Notes under the pieces: model-generated | Seen by the model: the letters and a program-made list of their open reading frames with translations, nothing else | Told to the model about the DNA's origin: nothing | Databases searched by the model: none | Translations under genes and position numbers: made by a program | Shown here: positions 26,873 to 35,345 of the stretch, one piece after another | Position numbering within the stretch: position 1 is the stretch's first letter | How the letters are laid out: the number at the start of each line of letters is the position of its first letter | DNA from: Caldilineaceae bacterium | GTDB lineage: Bacteria; Chloroflexota; Anaerolineae; Caldilineales; Caldilineaceae | Assembly (NCBI GenBank): GCA_019637695.1 | Contig: JAHBVG010000022.1 | Span: forward strand, 1-64,000 | Length of the DNA stretch: 64,000 bases | Direction of reading: 5' to 3'

Positions 26873-26923
26873 TGCGGCCTACTCCTCTGAAAACTGAACG
26901 ATGAGGAACCAGTAAATTTCGGC

Positions 26924-27076
26924 ATGTACCACAAAATAAGAGCCAGTCTAGAATTTAAAGGACTCAGGATTGAGACCCGGATTTATGCAAAAGGAAAGGG
27001 TGCAACCGGACAAATCGTTCGTGTACATCCCACATTGGGGAAAGCAGGATTGGTCATATTGACGGATCAACTATAG
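26924..27076 (+). CDS. Small ORF, 50 residues, weak AbrB/DUF2080-like pattern
   Basis: ATG 26924 to TAG 27076. The predicted protein has charged, beta-prone sequence: LRIETRIYAKGKGATGQIVR followed by a VHPTLGKAGLVILTD end. The G-G-hydrophobic-V-x-P-x-L-G-K pattern resembles small swapped-hairpin (AbrB-like) or transposon-associated DUF2080 proteins, but no homology can be claimed. A TGAGGA sequence lies about 20 nt upstream, too far to be convincing. It stands alone in an AT-richer gap, next to a MITE-like insertion. Confidence 0.3.
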   Translation: MYHKIRASLEFKGLRIETRIYAKGKGATGQIVRVHPTLGKAGLVILTDQL

Positions 27077-27264
27077 ATTTTGAAGAACAAGAATTCAGGG
27101 GAACTCCGCTCTCTCATTGTGACGAGCGAGGAGAATCTCGTCCAATTGTTCGCTATACCAAGAGTCACTAGCCAGAGGTGATAGCTGGCGATTCTGCCTG
27201 GGCAGTATAACATGGGCTATCCTAACAATCTTTAGAGGCTTTGTCAATTTAATCTCAGGCTACG

Positions 27265-27322
27265 GGTGCGTCCCAAAATTTTGGGAAGTACAGGGATGGT
27301 TCGACAAAAATTTGGGACGCAC
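27265..27322. mobile_element. 58-bp MITE-like insertion at the argH stop
   Basis: Ends are GTGCGTCCCAAAATTTT (27266-27282) and AAAAATTTGGGACGCAC (27306-27322), inverted repeats with one-base slip. The 12-bp direct repeat TCTCAGGCTACG flanks it on both sides (27253-27264 and 27323-27334). The right copy covers the argH stop, as if the target had been duplicated on insertion. Confidence 0.65.
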
Positions 27323-27329
27323 TCTCAGG

Positions 27330-28733
27330 CTACGCCCCTATGGAAGCGCCATCGGCGCCGGCTGCAAGCCACGCCTGTAAAGCCTCGATCTGAACGGAAA
27401 CGGCGCGCCGGCTGCTTCCCCCTTCGGCATCCCGTTGATCCACGCTACGCTGATAATCCCAGACCTCTATCACATCGGCGGCAAAGGCAGGATGCAACGT
27501 GCGCAGTTGATCCACGGAAAGCGCGGTCAAGGAAATGTGTAGATCCTCGGCCATCCGCACCGCCGCGCCCGCGATGTGATGTGTCTCGCGGAAGGGGACG
27601 CCCTTGCGCACGAGGTATTCGGCCAAATCAGTGGATAGCATCTCTGGAACCAACGATTGCGCCATTCGCCCGGCGTTGACCGTCAATGTGGAAAGAACCC
27701 CTGCCGCGATCTGCAACGAGCCAGCCAGCGTATCAACAGCGTCAAAGAGGGGTTCTTTGTCCTCTTGTAGATCTTTGTTGTAGGTTGTGGGCAGGCCCTT
27801 CATCGTCATCAACAGCCCGCTCAGGTCGCCGAAGACCCGGCCAGATTTGCCGCGCAGGAGTTCCATCGAATCGGGGTTTTTCTTTTGCGGCATCAGACTG
27901 CTGCCGGTACTGTAGGCGTCGGCCAGCGAGACAAAGCCGAACTCGCGGCTGCTGTAGATGATCAGGTCCTCGGCCAGACGGCTGAGGTGGATCATGGTCA
28001 GCGTCGCCCAAAAGAGGAATTCGGCTACAAAATCGCGATCGCTGACACTATCCATGCTGTTGGCGGTGACGCCGGCAAAGTCCAGTTCCTGCGCCAGGAA
28101 GGCGCGGTCGATGGCGAACGGGTTCCCAGCCAGCGCGCCCGATCCCAGAGGAAGCTGGTTGACGCGGCGCTGTAACTCATCCAATCGTTCGGCGTCGCGC
28201 TGCCACGACCAGACATGGGCGAGCAGCCAATGGCTCCAGCGCACCGGCTGCGCCGGTTGTAGATGGGTGTAGCCTGGCATCAATAGATCGATCTCGGCTG
28301 CGGCGCGCTCCACGGCAACGCCGATCAACCCATGCAGATATCGGCGCAGGAGGGCGATCTCCTTGCGCAGCCAGAGACGCATATCGGTGGCAATCTGATC
28401 ATTGCGGCTGCGTCCTGTGTGCAGTTTGCCCGCTACTTCGCCGATCAACTCGGTGAGCCGCCGCTCGTTAGCGGTGTGGATGTCCTCATCGCCTGCGGTT
28501 GTGGTAAAACGACCCTCGGCCCATTCCCCTGCCACCGCCTCCAGACCGGCGATGATCGCCTCCGCTTCGGCGCTTGTGAGAAGACCCGTCCGCGCCAGCG
28601 CTTTGGCGTAGGCCTGACTGCCCAGAATATCCACGCGCCAGAGCCGTTTGTCGAAAGGCAGCGACGCGTTGAACGCCTCCATCAGCGGATCTGTCTTGCC
28701 GCTAAACCGTCCTCCCCACAACTTCACAGACAT
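27330..28733 (-). CDS. argH: Argininosuccinate lyase
   Basis: 467 residues, the normal size. Splits argininosuccinate into arginine and fumarate. The fumarase/lyase superfamily signature [20 protein letters not shown] is intact, including the catalytic Ser of the mobile loop. Other family features: [24 protein letters not shown] at the N-terminus and [20 protein letters not shown]. Start at 28733 from GGAGG 8 nt upstream. No other arg gene lies beside it, so it is a stand-alone gene here. Its stop codon lies in the direct repeat of the 58-bp insertion. Confidence 0.97.
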   Translation of the reverse strand: MSVKLWGGRFSGKTDPLMEAFNASLPFDKRLWRVDILGSQAYAKALARTGLLTSAEAEAIIAGLEAVAGEWAEGRFTTTAGDEDIHTANERRLTELIGEVAGKLHTGRSRNDQIATDMRLWLRKEIALLRRYLHGLIGVAVERAAAEIDLLMPGYTHLQPAQPVRWSHWLLAHVWSWQRDAERLDELQRRVNQLPLGSGALAGNPFAIDRAFLAQELDFAGVTANSMDSVSDRDFVAEFLFWATLTMIHLSRLAEDLIIYSSREFGFVSLADAYSTGSSLMPQKKNPDSMELLRGKSGRVFGDLSGLLMTMKGLPTTYNKDLQEDKEPLFDAVDTLAGSLQIAAGVLSTLTVNAGRMAQSLVPEMLSTDLAEYLVRKGVPFRETHHIAGAAVRMAEDLHISLTALSVDQLRTLHPAFAADVIEVWDYQRSVDQRDAEGGSSRRAVSVQIEALQAWLAAGADGASIGA

Positions 28734-28836
28734 AAAGCATCCTCCGCCGAAATGATGAACCATGAAGATGGAATCATAACCGATGAATGGGGGAGAGTAA
28801 AAAGTGCAGGTTGCGAGTGGCAGGTGGCAAGTCAAT

Positions 28837-28916
28837 AGACATTATCGGCAATAAGACCTGCCAGGTTGCAGAAAACCTGGCAGGTCTCCAGAGAATCGCT
28901 ACTACCGATAATGTCT
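28837..28916. repeat. Nested inverted repeats (two coaxial hairpins)
   Basis: Outer arms AGACATTATCGG (28837-28848) and CCGATAATGTCT (28905-28916) are perfect over 12 bp. Inside lies a second perfect 14-bp stem, AGACCTGCCAGGTT (28854-28867) with AACCTGGCAGGTCT (28874-28887), loop GCAGAA. Lies between divergent argH and the serine hydrolase gene. Heptad-like GCAGGTTGCGAGTGGCAGG precedes it. The rest of this 347-bp gap shows nothing else. Confidence 0.9.
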
Positions 28917-29080
28917 AATAGCGAACCCATCTTGCCTATCCACATGACCAGGAGAGTCTGATCGCTCGTCGTAGAATAAGATACATCCTCATATAGAAGA
29001 CAGACAGCGACAGCAGGCGTAAAGTGTTTGAAAACAGGCGTTTAGATCCTCGGCCACGAAACGCAGAAAAGGAAGATCCA

Positions 29081-30295
29081 ATGATTGGAAAATTAGGAAA
29101 AGGTGTCTTTATCCTATTTAGCGTCATTGCTATACTCTTTGCTGTGCTATTCATTGCCATGAGTCTCTTCAATTCGCCGACCTATGCATGGCGTATCCTG
29201 CGCTATGGTGAGTCGGACATAGCCGATACGCGTATCTTCCCGGAGCGCATCATTGACAACGGCGAGACATATTCCATCATCCAACGCGGTGGTGAAGGTG
29301 TTCCATCCGAAGTGGAATACCTCTATCAAGGCAAGCTGCGCAAAGAAGTGCTGGATGATCTGCTCAAGCGCACAGGCACACGCGCCTTTCTCATCATTCA
29401 AGACGATAGACTCATCTACGAAACCTATCTCGAGTCTTCGCGTCAGGATGTCCACACATCTTTCTCCACGGCAAAGTCTTTTTCGTCGGCGTTGATCGGA
29501 GCCGCCATTGCAGATGGTAGTATCGGGTCCGTGAACGACGCGGTGATTGAATACGTCCCAGAGATTAGGGGACGCGGCCTCGATCGGTTGACCATCCGCG
29601 ATCTATTGCTGATGAATTCAGGCATCCGCTATTTGCACAGCCATGAGATCCCGTTCTACATGGCTCCCTTTAGCGATGACGCCCTCACCTATTATCCGCC
29701 CGATTTGCGGAAGGTCGCGCTGAGTGTTGAAGCCAGCGATACGCCGATTGGTGAAGCATTCCGCTACAACAATTACCATATGTTGCTCGAAGGTCTGATC
29801 ATCGAACGTGCGACTGGGATGCATGTGGCTGAGTACTTGCAGGAAAGGTTTTGGAAGCCAATGGGCGCAGAGTTCCCCGCCTCGTGGAGCATGGACAGCG
29901 AAACCAGCGGCTTCGAGAAGATGGAAAGCGGCGTCAACGCCCGCGCCATTGACTACGCCCGCTTCGGTTTGATCTTTCTCCACAACGGACGCTGGAACGG
30001 TGTTGAGATCCTACCGGAAGCCTGGGTTGCTGAATCAACACAGCCTCTGCGCCCCGACCCGCGCAGATGGGAGACCATGAAAGACGTACTCGATCATGGT
30101 GGGTACTACAAATATCATTGGTGGGGCGTCAACAACCCAGACGGAACCTATGACTTCCATTCGCACGGCAAATACGATCAGATCATCTACGTCGCCCCAC
30201 GCAAGAATGTGGTTATCGTCCGCCTCGGCGACAGGCTGGATAAAAACATAGACTGGGCGTCGGTGCTTCACAATATGGTTGACCGATTGCCCTGA
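29081..30295 (+). CDS. Beta-lactamase-related serine hydrolase, membrane-anchored
   Basis: 404 residues from ATG 29081 (GGAAG 6 nt upstream). A single N-terminal membrane helix (about 8-30) anchors an outward-facing domain of the class C beta-lactamase/penicillin-binding protein fold. The catalytic SxxK is S129-T-A-K132 in TSFSTAKSFSSALIG; the Tyr motif is likely in RYNNYHM (about 228-234); the third motif appears as SHGKYDQIIYV rather than HGxGGQ. Such proteins include esterases and peptidases; resistance to antibiotics is not implied. No operon partner. Confidence 0.85.
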   Translation: MIGKLGKGVFILFSVIAILFAVLFIAMSLFNSPTYAWRILRYGESDIADTRIFPERIIDNGETYSIIQRGGEGVPSEVEYLYQGKLRKEVLDDLLKRTGTRAFLIIQDDRLIYETYLESSRQDVHTSFSTAKSFSSALIGAAIADGSIGSVNDAVIEYVPEIRGRGLDRLTIRDLLLMNSGIRYLHSHEIPFYMAPFSDDALTYYPPDLRKVALSVEASDTPIGEAFRYNNYHMLLEGLIIERATGMHVAEYLQERFWKPMGAEFPASWSMDSETSGFEKMESGVNARAIDYARFGLIFLHNGRWNGVEILPEAWVAESTQPLRPDPRRWETMKDVLDHGGYYKYHWWGVNNPDGTYDFHSHGKYDQIIYVAPRKNVVIVRLGDRLDKNIDWASVLHNMVDRLP

Positions 30296-30327
30296 TAAAA
30301 CCAAAACGAAATTGGATCAAAAGAGAG

Positions 30328-30420
30328 TTAGCTTATACGCAATAGGGCGAAAACGACGGTGGCAATGACCAGAATCACGCCCGTCACATTCACCATGCGC
30401 AGAATATCCCGATGTAACAT
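30328..30420 (-). CDS. 30-residue single-pass membrane miniprotein
   Basis: ATG 30420 to TAA 30328. The product is one hydrophobic helix (VTGVILVIATVVFALLRI) after a short charged N-terminus MLHRDILRM. AGGAG lies 11 nt upstream of the ATG, slightly far. It starts 43 nt behind the ferric-reductase-like gene on the same strand, so it is probably cotranscribed and could be a small subunit of that membrane flavoprotein. No homolog recognised. Confidence 0.4.
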   Translation of the reverse strand: MLHRDILRMVNVTGVILVIATVVFALLRIS

Positions 30421-30463
30421 CTCTATTGCTACTCCTCTCTCAATCATTGATACGTTATCATCC

Positions 30464-31777
30464 CTAAACTATCTGGAAGCGCTCCGAGAAGATCCTGAGC
30501 CACGAGATCCCCTGCGCCCGTAACGCCGACTCGGCTGAATCCATCAACGGCTTGGGTCCACAGATAAAATATTCGTATTCATGTTTATTTTCGGGCAGAT
30601 ATCGTTTGATCAGATCCTCATCAATGTAGCCATTGTGACCTTCCCAGCTTTCACCCGGTTCCTGAATCACGTGGACGATTTTCAGATCGAGGAAGTGGGA
30701 CAATTCCTCTAGCTCTTCGTCGAAGGTGATCTCGTGTTCATCGTTGTTACCATAGAGCAGGATGGCAGGCCGCAGATCACGATTGTCGTACATGCTACGT
30801 AGAATACTCATGACCGGGGTAATGCCAATGCCGCCGATGATGAAAAAGGCGCCTTTGGTATAGGGTTCCAATGTGAATGCGCCAAATGGACCTTCAAGAT
30901 AGGCGCAGGCGCCTGGTTTCATATCCTCCCAGGTGGAGGTAAAGTCGCCCAACGCTTTGGCGGTGAAACAGATCTGCTTTTGCCGATCGCTTGACGAGAA
31001 CGAGAATGGATGCTGCTGCAATGAGTACGGCGAATCGCCCACGGTGATCCATGCGAACTGTCCGCCTCGAAATTTCATCCCATCATGGCCAACCGGCTCT
31101 AGCGTCATCGTATAGGAATCGCCCTTCTCCTCGTTGATCTCGACAATGCGATAAGGGCGGCGGCGCATCAGCCAGGGACGCACCACCCGTGTATGGACAA
31201 CAAGATAGATCGCGCCCAGCAGAACGCCTGCCCACAACCCCTGTTTCCAAAAGGGTCCCAAATAATGGCCTACCTGAATGCCATGCACCATGCCAATGAA
31301 GACTACCGCCAGCGAAAGCACGCCATGCGAAACCCGCCACCATTCATAGCGCAGTCCCACCTCCTCGCGCCAGATGCTGGTGATGATCAATAAGATCAGC
31401 GCCACGGTCACTACGCTAAGCGCCAGCGCGCGCAAGAAATTGACGCGCGGATCGAAATATTCCAAATAGACGGGATTGGAGAGGATGAGCGTGATCGGAT
31501 GGGCGAGGACGAGCAATACGCCAATTACCCCAGCCTGCCGGTGGAACTGAAGCACAAAATCCGATCCAAACGAAGGCGCGATCCAGCGCAGCCGTCCTGT
31601 GGAGATGAACTGGAGCGCCATCACCCCCATGCCGACAAATCCCAAACCGACGCCAAATTCGATCCAAAATGTGCGCGGTCGCGGAATCGGACCGAGTACG
31701 GCAAAGACTAACGGAACCAGGCTGAGTACCACAAAGACGCTGAACCAGAAGAATGCTTTTTGATACGTGAACTTCAT
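30464..31777 (-). CDS. Ferric reductase / NADPH-oxidase-like transmembrane flavoprotein
   Basis: 437 residues. N-terminal half: six helices of the ferric reductase-like domain with heme-ligand His candidates (LQFHRQAG, VLAHPITL, WRVSHGVL, GMVHGIQVGH). C-terminal half: FAD-binding FNR domain with QQHPFSFSSS and NAD(P)H-binding domain with GGIGITPVMSILRSMY and FICGPKPLMDSAE. Moves electrons from NAD(P)H via FAD and heme across the membrane, to ferric iron, oxygen or a quinone-like acceptor; the acceptor cannot be told. Start ATG 31777; no strong ribosome site. A 30-aa membrane ORF follows. Confidence 0.88.
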   Translation of the reverse strand: MKFTYQKAFFWFSVFVVLSLVPLVFAVLGPIPRPRTFWIEFGVGLGFVGMGVMALQFISTGRLRWIAPSFGSDFVLQFHRQAGVIGVLLVLAHPITLILSNPVYLEYFDPRVNFLRALALSVVTVALILLIITSIWREEVGLRYEWWRVSHGVLSLAVVFIGMVHGIQVGHYLGPFWKQGLWAGVLLGAIYLVVHTRVVRPWLMRRRPYRIVEINEEKGDSYTMTLEPVGHDGMKFRGGQFAWITVGDSPYSLQQHPFSFSSSDRQKQICFTAKALGDFTSTWEDMKPGACAYLEGPFGAFTLEPYTKGAFFIIGGIGITPVMSILRSMYDNRDLRPAILLYGNNDEHEITFDEELEELSHFLDLKIVHVIQEPGESWEGHNGYIDEDLIKRYLPENKHEYEYFICGPKPLMDSAESALRAQGISWLRIFSERFQIV

Positions 31778-31809
31778 AGAAGTCTACACACCTATCCCCT
31801 AAGCTGATC

Positions 31810-31888
31810 CGTAAGGGCATGGGTTAGGGCGGAAAGCAAGTTCGCCAGTCAATGGATCTCTGGTTCCGCCCCGACCCGTGCCCCTACG
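31810..31888. repeat. Imperfect 25-bp inverted repeat
   Basis: Arms 31810-31834 and 31864-31888 match at 21 of 25 positions; all four differences are transitions, so an RNA stem would keep G-U pairs. The sequence type GTAGGGGCACGGGTCGGGGC is intergenic. The whole 31778-32125 gap has this, a terminator and a REP-like unit, no gene. Confidence 0.8.
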
Positions 31889-31991
31889 TGACCTGAATCG
31901 TTATACCCTTTTTACATCTCACTTAACCTATTCAGGCAAAGCGATAAATGCAGGAACTCTACCTACAATTAAGATAGATAAGAGATCACAG

Positions 31992-32026
31992 AACAGCGCA
32001 GCCAGGAGATCCCTGGCTGCGCTGTT
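31992..32026 (-). terminator. Terminator-like hairpin behind the C11 peptidase gene
   Basis: Perfect 15-bp stem AACAGCGCAGCCAGG/CCTGGCTGCGCTGTT with a 5-nt loop. The following minus-strand sequence is only moderately T-rich (CTGTGATCTCTTATC), so termination may need Rho or be partial. Confidence 0.6.
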
Positions 32027-32056
32027 TCAGTTGATACTCCATCACGCATGTCATTC

Positions 32057-32091
32057 CGTGCGACCGGGACGGCGCGAGGGCGTGCCTACTC
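32057..32091. repeat. Interspersed palindrome-like repeat, copy 2
   Basis: CGTGCGACCGGGACGGCGCG followed by AGGGCGTGCCTACTC, matching 55-90. Placed about 35 nt behind the C11 peptidase stop, as copy 1 lies behind the A2M stop. Confidence 0.5.
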
Positions 32092-32125
32092 GGCCTCAAC
32101 TCTCATCATGAACGTACCCGAATGC

Positions 32126-35029
32126 TTACCTCACCGTCATGGGCAGGTAGATCTGGAACGACGCCGACTGCTTGGGGATGGCGCCGTAGCTGGAGGGCAG
32201 GCCGGGTCGCTTGCTGCCGCCGCCCATGAAGGCCGCCAGGAAGTCGTCCCAGCGCCCCTCGCGTGTGGAGGTGTAGATCTGGTGGCCTGCATATTTGTTG
32301 TACGAGCCAAATTCCCATTGCGGCCAGTAGATGGTCAACCCGTGGGCGTTGGCGTAGTTCAACTGCAAATTGGGCGTCGCCGGGCGATAGTTGACCTTGA
32401 GTACCGCCGCTTGCACCGCCGCCTTCACCGCGTTCGACTGGGCGACGGCAAAACCGCGGGTGGCCATCACATCGGCCAGGGACCACAGATCGACATAGTA
32501 ATCGGTGTTGTTGAGCTTGTTGTTGCCGTCGGCGTCGATCTTCTGGGCTTCGTTGCGCGCTTCGGCGATGGCCGAGCCGCCGAGATGGGTCTGCAAGGCG
32601 TCGCCCCAGGCGTTGACAGCATTGAAGAGCGCCGCCATCTTGCTGGAATCGATCAACGAGAGAACCATCGGGTTGTTGACAGCCTCAAAGGTGACATCGA
32701 ACATGATCTCGCCCAGGCCGCGCCCGTCAGTGTTGGCGCCGAAGTTAGGATGTCCCAGGTAGGATGGATACGAAGCCGTGTTCGTCCACGCAATCGTGGA
32801 GAAGAAGAAGATGTACTTGGTGAAGGCGGCGATATCGTAGGCGTTCTCGTAGAGCCCCATCAGACAGGCTTCATAGGCGAAGATATCGATTTTGTTCTGG
32901 CCGTTCTTGGTGATCTCCTTCATGGCGGCGTAGAGTTCATCCGCCGTGATGGGGTCGTGATCGCTGGTATCGTCCCAGGCGACGCCGTCAATGCCGCCGC
33001 CGTGGTTGTCCAGCGCCAGGTAGTAACGATCCGCCGGATAGTTCTGCATCGCCCAGGTCACAAAGTTGACCAGCGTGCGCGGGTCGCCCATGTTCACTTC
33101 GCCCATATTCCAGCGGTTGACGTTGTCCTGGTAGTTGGCGTCAGGCTGGATGTGCAGGCGGATGGTCTCGCTTACGCCGTTACAGAAATTGGGGTGGCGA
33201 TCGTAGAGTACCAGCACATTGAGGAAGCCGTTGGCGCCGATGCGGTTGTGCAGTTCCTTTTCCATACGATCAACGAGGACGGGGAAGGAATTGCACAGAT
33301 CATTGTCGCCTGCCATGTAGATCATCGCTGTCCACGCTCGTTTGGGATTGGTAGCGGGCGGCGGCGGCGTTGCGGCGGGCACGGGGGGAGCAGTGGGCGT
33401 AGACACGGCGCCGGCCGCCACGGTGATCTTCAGGCTGTAGGTATAGCTACGGTCGCCGGTGCCGTCGTACGAGCGGATCACGGCGTAGTAGGTTCCTGTG
33501 GCGGGGGCGACACACGAGATATAGGAATCGCGCGACGTGCCGTCGTCATCGTTGGCGCAGAGGACCTCGCCGCTGGCGTTTTGCACTTCTGCAAAAGAGT
33601 CAAGCGCCGATCCGCTGCCTGCGGCGTCCACATCGACCACAATGGTATTGCCCGCCGCAGCGTTGAAGCTGTAGAAGTCTTGATCCAGCGCCGGGTTGAT
33701 GGAAAGACCGGTCATGGTCTGTCCCAGCGTAGCCGGGGTGGCTGTTGCACGGCTATCGTTGCCGTCGCCCGGCGCGCCGCCGCTGGCCGTCTCGAAGACC
33801 ACATCGTCGATGAGGATCGAGGTCTCGTAGGTGGCGTTGGTGACCATCTCGAAAGCCAGGTTCAGCACTTGCCCCTTGATGGCATCCCATTCTGCGCCGG
33901 TGATTGGGTAATCCACCTGCCACCAGCCCTTGGGATCGAACTCCTGGCTGAACGACGTCGCCCCATCCAAACAACCGAGATCGAGGACCAGATCCGCCAT
34001 GTTGTTGCTGTAGAGACCGGCGCAGAACTGGTCCGCTCCCTGCTCGAATTCCTTGCCGAACTGGTTGGCGAAGAAGCGGATGCGTCCGCTGGCCGCGTTG
34101 GCCGGGATCTGAAGCGTCTGGTAGAAGATCTCATCGGCGTTGTTAAGGCCGCCAAAGTAGGCGACGTAAGCGCCCGTATTGGGGTTTGTCGCCTGGGTGG
34201 CGATGACGGTCGATCCCTGCGGCACTGTCCAGCCGGAAAGGTTGCCGGCCTCGAAATCGCCGTTGACCACAGCATCGTTCACCTGCGCCGGGCCGCTATC
34301 TACATAGGTCCATACTGTCACGTCATCGAGCCAGACGCCTTCGTAATCGGCGTTGTTGTCCTCGTCGCTATGGAAATACCAGGCGATGGTGACCTGTGGT
34401 TGACCGATGTATTGGGCCAGATCCATGCTGTACCACTGCCAGCCGCCCGAATTGCCCGTCCAATACTCACCGCGGAAGTTCTGTCCATCGGTGGATGCGC
34501 CCACGAAGATCCAGTCATACTGGGCTTCGGTGTCCATCAACATCATAAACTCCACATCGGCGGCCTGGGCGCTGCTCAGATCGATGGTATTCTTGTAGAT
34601 CAGCCACGAATCCAGATTGTTAGGATAGTAAAAAGAGGCCGGATCGACGCCGTTAGCGCCGCCCGCCGCCACCCATACCGACTGGCTGCCGCTGCTGGCG
34701 TTGGAATCGTCCAATCCCCAGGAACGTTCAAAGCCGTCGTTGCTTTGATCGAAACGATCCCAATTGGTCAGCCCGCCCTCGAAATCCTCGGTGACATCGG
34801 GCGTCCAGTCGTCAACGCTCTGGGTTGCAGACGCGCTGGCGGCAGCGATGCGCCCCTCAGGGAGCTGAAATGAGGCCGGGACGCCCACGGCTCCGCTGGT
34901 GCGCATGTGTGGCCGCGGTGATGGTTCCTGGGCGAACGATGGCGCGCTGTTTTTGAGCGCCCCTGCCGAGAAGAGCGCGATCAGCACGATCAGGGTGAAG
35001 ATCCGCATCAGGTTTCTAGGGTTCCACAT
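32126..35029 (-). CDS. Secreted clostripain-family (C11) cysteine peptidase
   Basis: 967 residues with a Sec signal peptide (about residues 9-35, ending PSFA). Residues 60-240 are a MAM/immune-inhibitor-A-like beta domain (VWLDDVTVW), a second carbohydrate-binding-like domain follows (240-410), then a PPC domain (about 420-520) and a Pro-rich linker. The C11 catalytic domain (about 545-950) has WTAMIYMAGDNDL, the catalytic His676 in LDNHGGGIDG and Cys722 in YEACLMG. C11 enzymes cut after Arg or Lys. The protein ends in FQIYLPMTVR, a tail seen on other secreted Chloroflexota proteins. Start ATG with AAGGAG 6 nt upstream; overlaps the 80-aa gene upstream by 14 nt. Confidence 0.88.
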   Translation of the reverse strand: MWNPRNLMRIFTLIVLIALFSAGALKNSAPSFAQEPSPRPHMRTSGAVGVPASFQLPEGRIAAASASATQSVDDWTPDVTEDFEGGLTNWDRFDQSNDGFERSWGLDDSNASSGSQSVWVAAGGANGVDPASFYYPNNLDSWLIYKNTIDLSSAQAADVEFMMLMDTEAQYDWIFVGASTDGQNFRGEYWTGNSGGWQWYSMDLAQYIGQPQVTIAWYFHSDEDNNADYEGVWLDDVTVWTYVDSGPAQVNDAVVNGDFEAGNLSGWTVPQGSTVIATQATNPNTGAYVAYFGGLNNADEIFYQTLQIPANAASGRIRFFANQFGKEFEQGADQFCAGLYSNNMADLVLDLGCLDGATSFSQEFDPKGWWQVDYPITGAEWDAIKGQVLNLAFEMVTNATYETSILIDDVVFETASGGAPGDGNDSRATATPATLGQTMTGLSINPALDQDFYSFNAAAGNTIVVDVDAAGSGSALDSFAEVQNASGEVLCANDDDGTSRDSYISCVAPATGTYYAVIRSYDGTGDRSYTYSLKITVAAGAVSTPTAPPVPAATPPPPATNPKRAWTAMIYMAGDNDLCNSFPVLVDRMEKELHNRIGANGFLNVLVLYDRHPNFCNGVSETIRLHIQPDANYQDNVNRWNMGEVNMGDPRTLVNFVTWAMQNYPADRYYLALDNHGGGIDGVAWDDTSDHDPITADELYAAMKEITKNGQNKIDIFAYEACLMGLYENAYDIAAFTKYIFFFSTIAWTNTASYPSYLGHPNFGANTDGRGLGEIMFDVTFEAVNNPMVLSLIDSSKMAALFNAVNAWGDALQTHLGGSAIAEARNEAQKIDADGNNKLNNTDYYVDLWSLADVMATRGFAVAQSNAVKAAVQAAVLKVNYRPATPNLQLNYANAHGLTIYWPQWEFGSYNKYAGHQIYTSTREGRWDDFLAAFMGGGSKRPGLPSSYGAIPKQSASFQIYLPMTVR

Positions 35030-35258
35030 AGTTGTCTCCTTCGGAAGTATGGGTAGAGGATGCCGGTTGTTGGTGGGTCCATCTTTGTAAATAGCGCGTT
35101 AGCTCTTCGACCGAGCGGAAGCCGATCCGTTCCCCACTGTGGGGAACCGTCAGGCTGAAGCGCCAGACCGGCGGCGCATTGGGCAGCGCGCCGCCTTCTT
35201 GCCAGAGGTTCAACACAAAGCTATGGGAGCGCCGTGCAGCGCGTGGGCTCTTCTCCAT
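35016..35258 (-). CDS. 80-residue conserved-looking hypothetical protein
   Basis: ATG 35258 with AGGAG 5 nt upstream; longer frames upstream have no ribosome site. The sequence SHSFVLNLWQEGG, PVWRFSLTVPHSGERIGFRS and VEELTRYLQRW reads as a compact alpha/beta domain, coding-like in composition. Small proteins of this pattern occur near SARP-type regulators in Chloroflexota, as far as I recall, but no function is known. Its end overlaps the C11 peptidase start by 14 nt, so the two are cotranslated. Divergent from the SARP regulator with an 87-bp promoter gap. Confidence 0.7.
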   Translation of the reverse strand: MEKSPRAARRSHSFVLNLWQEGGALPNAPPVWRFSLTVPHSGERIGFRSVEELTRYLQRWTHQQPASSTHTSEGDNYVEP

Positions 35259-35345
35259 ATTTCTCCTCGTTTCCATCGACAATTTGTGATATGCTGTGAA
35301 CATCCAACCACAACATCATTTGGAGATCGTTTGCTGGGGGGCGCT

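Noticed and set aside
27266..27322. Rho-independent terminator of argH
   Set aside because: It could fold, but flanking 12-bp direct repeats and end-located inverted repeats fit a transposed element better.
28837..28916. tRNA or riboswitch
   Set aside because: No cloverleaf, CCA end or known aptamer core; only nested perfect hairpins.
29443..29625. Small minus-strand frame inside the serine hydrolase gene
   Set aside because: Antisense shadow without ribosome site.
32048..34873. Plus-strand frame of 941 codons opposite the C11 peptidase
   Set aside because: The opposite strand carries a complete multidomain protease with catalytic residues; this frame has no recognisable domain.
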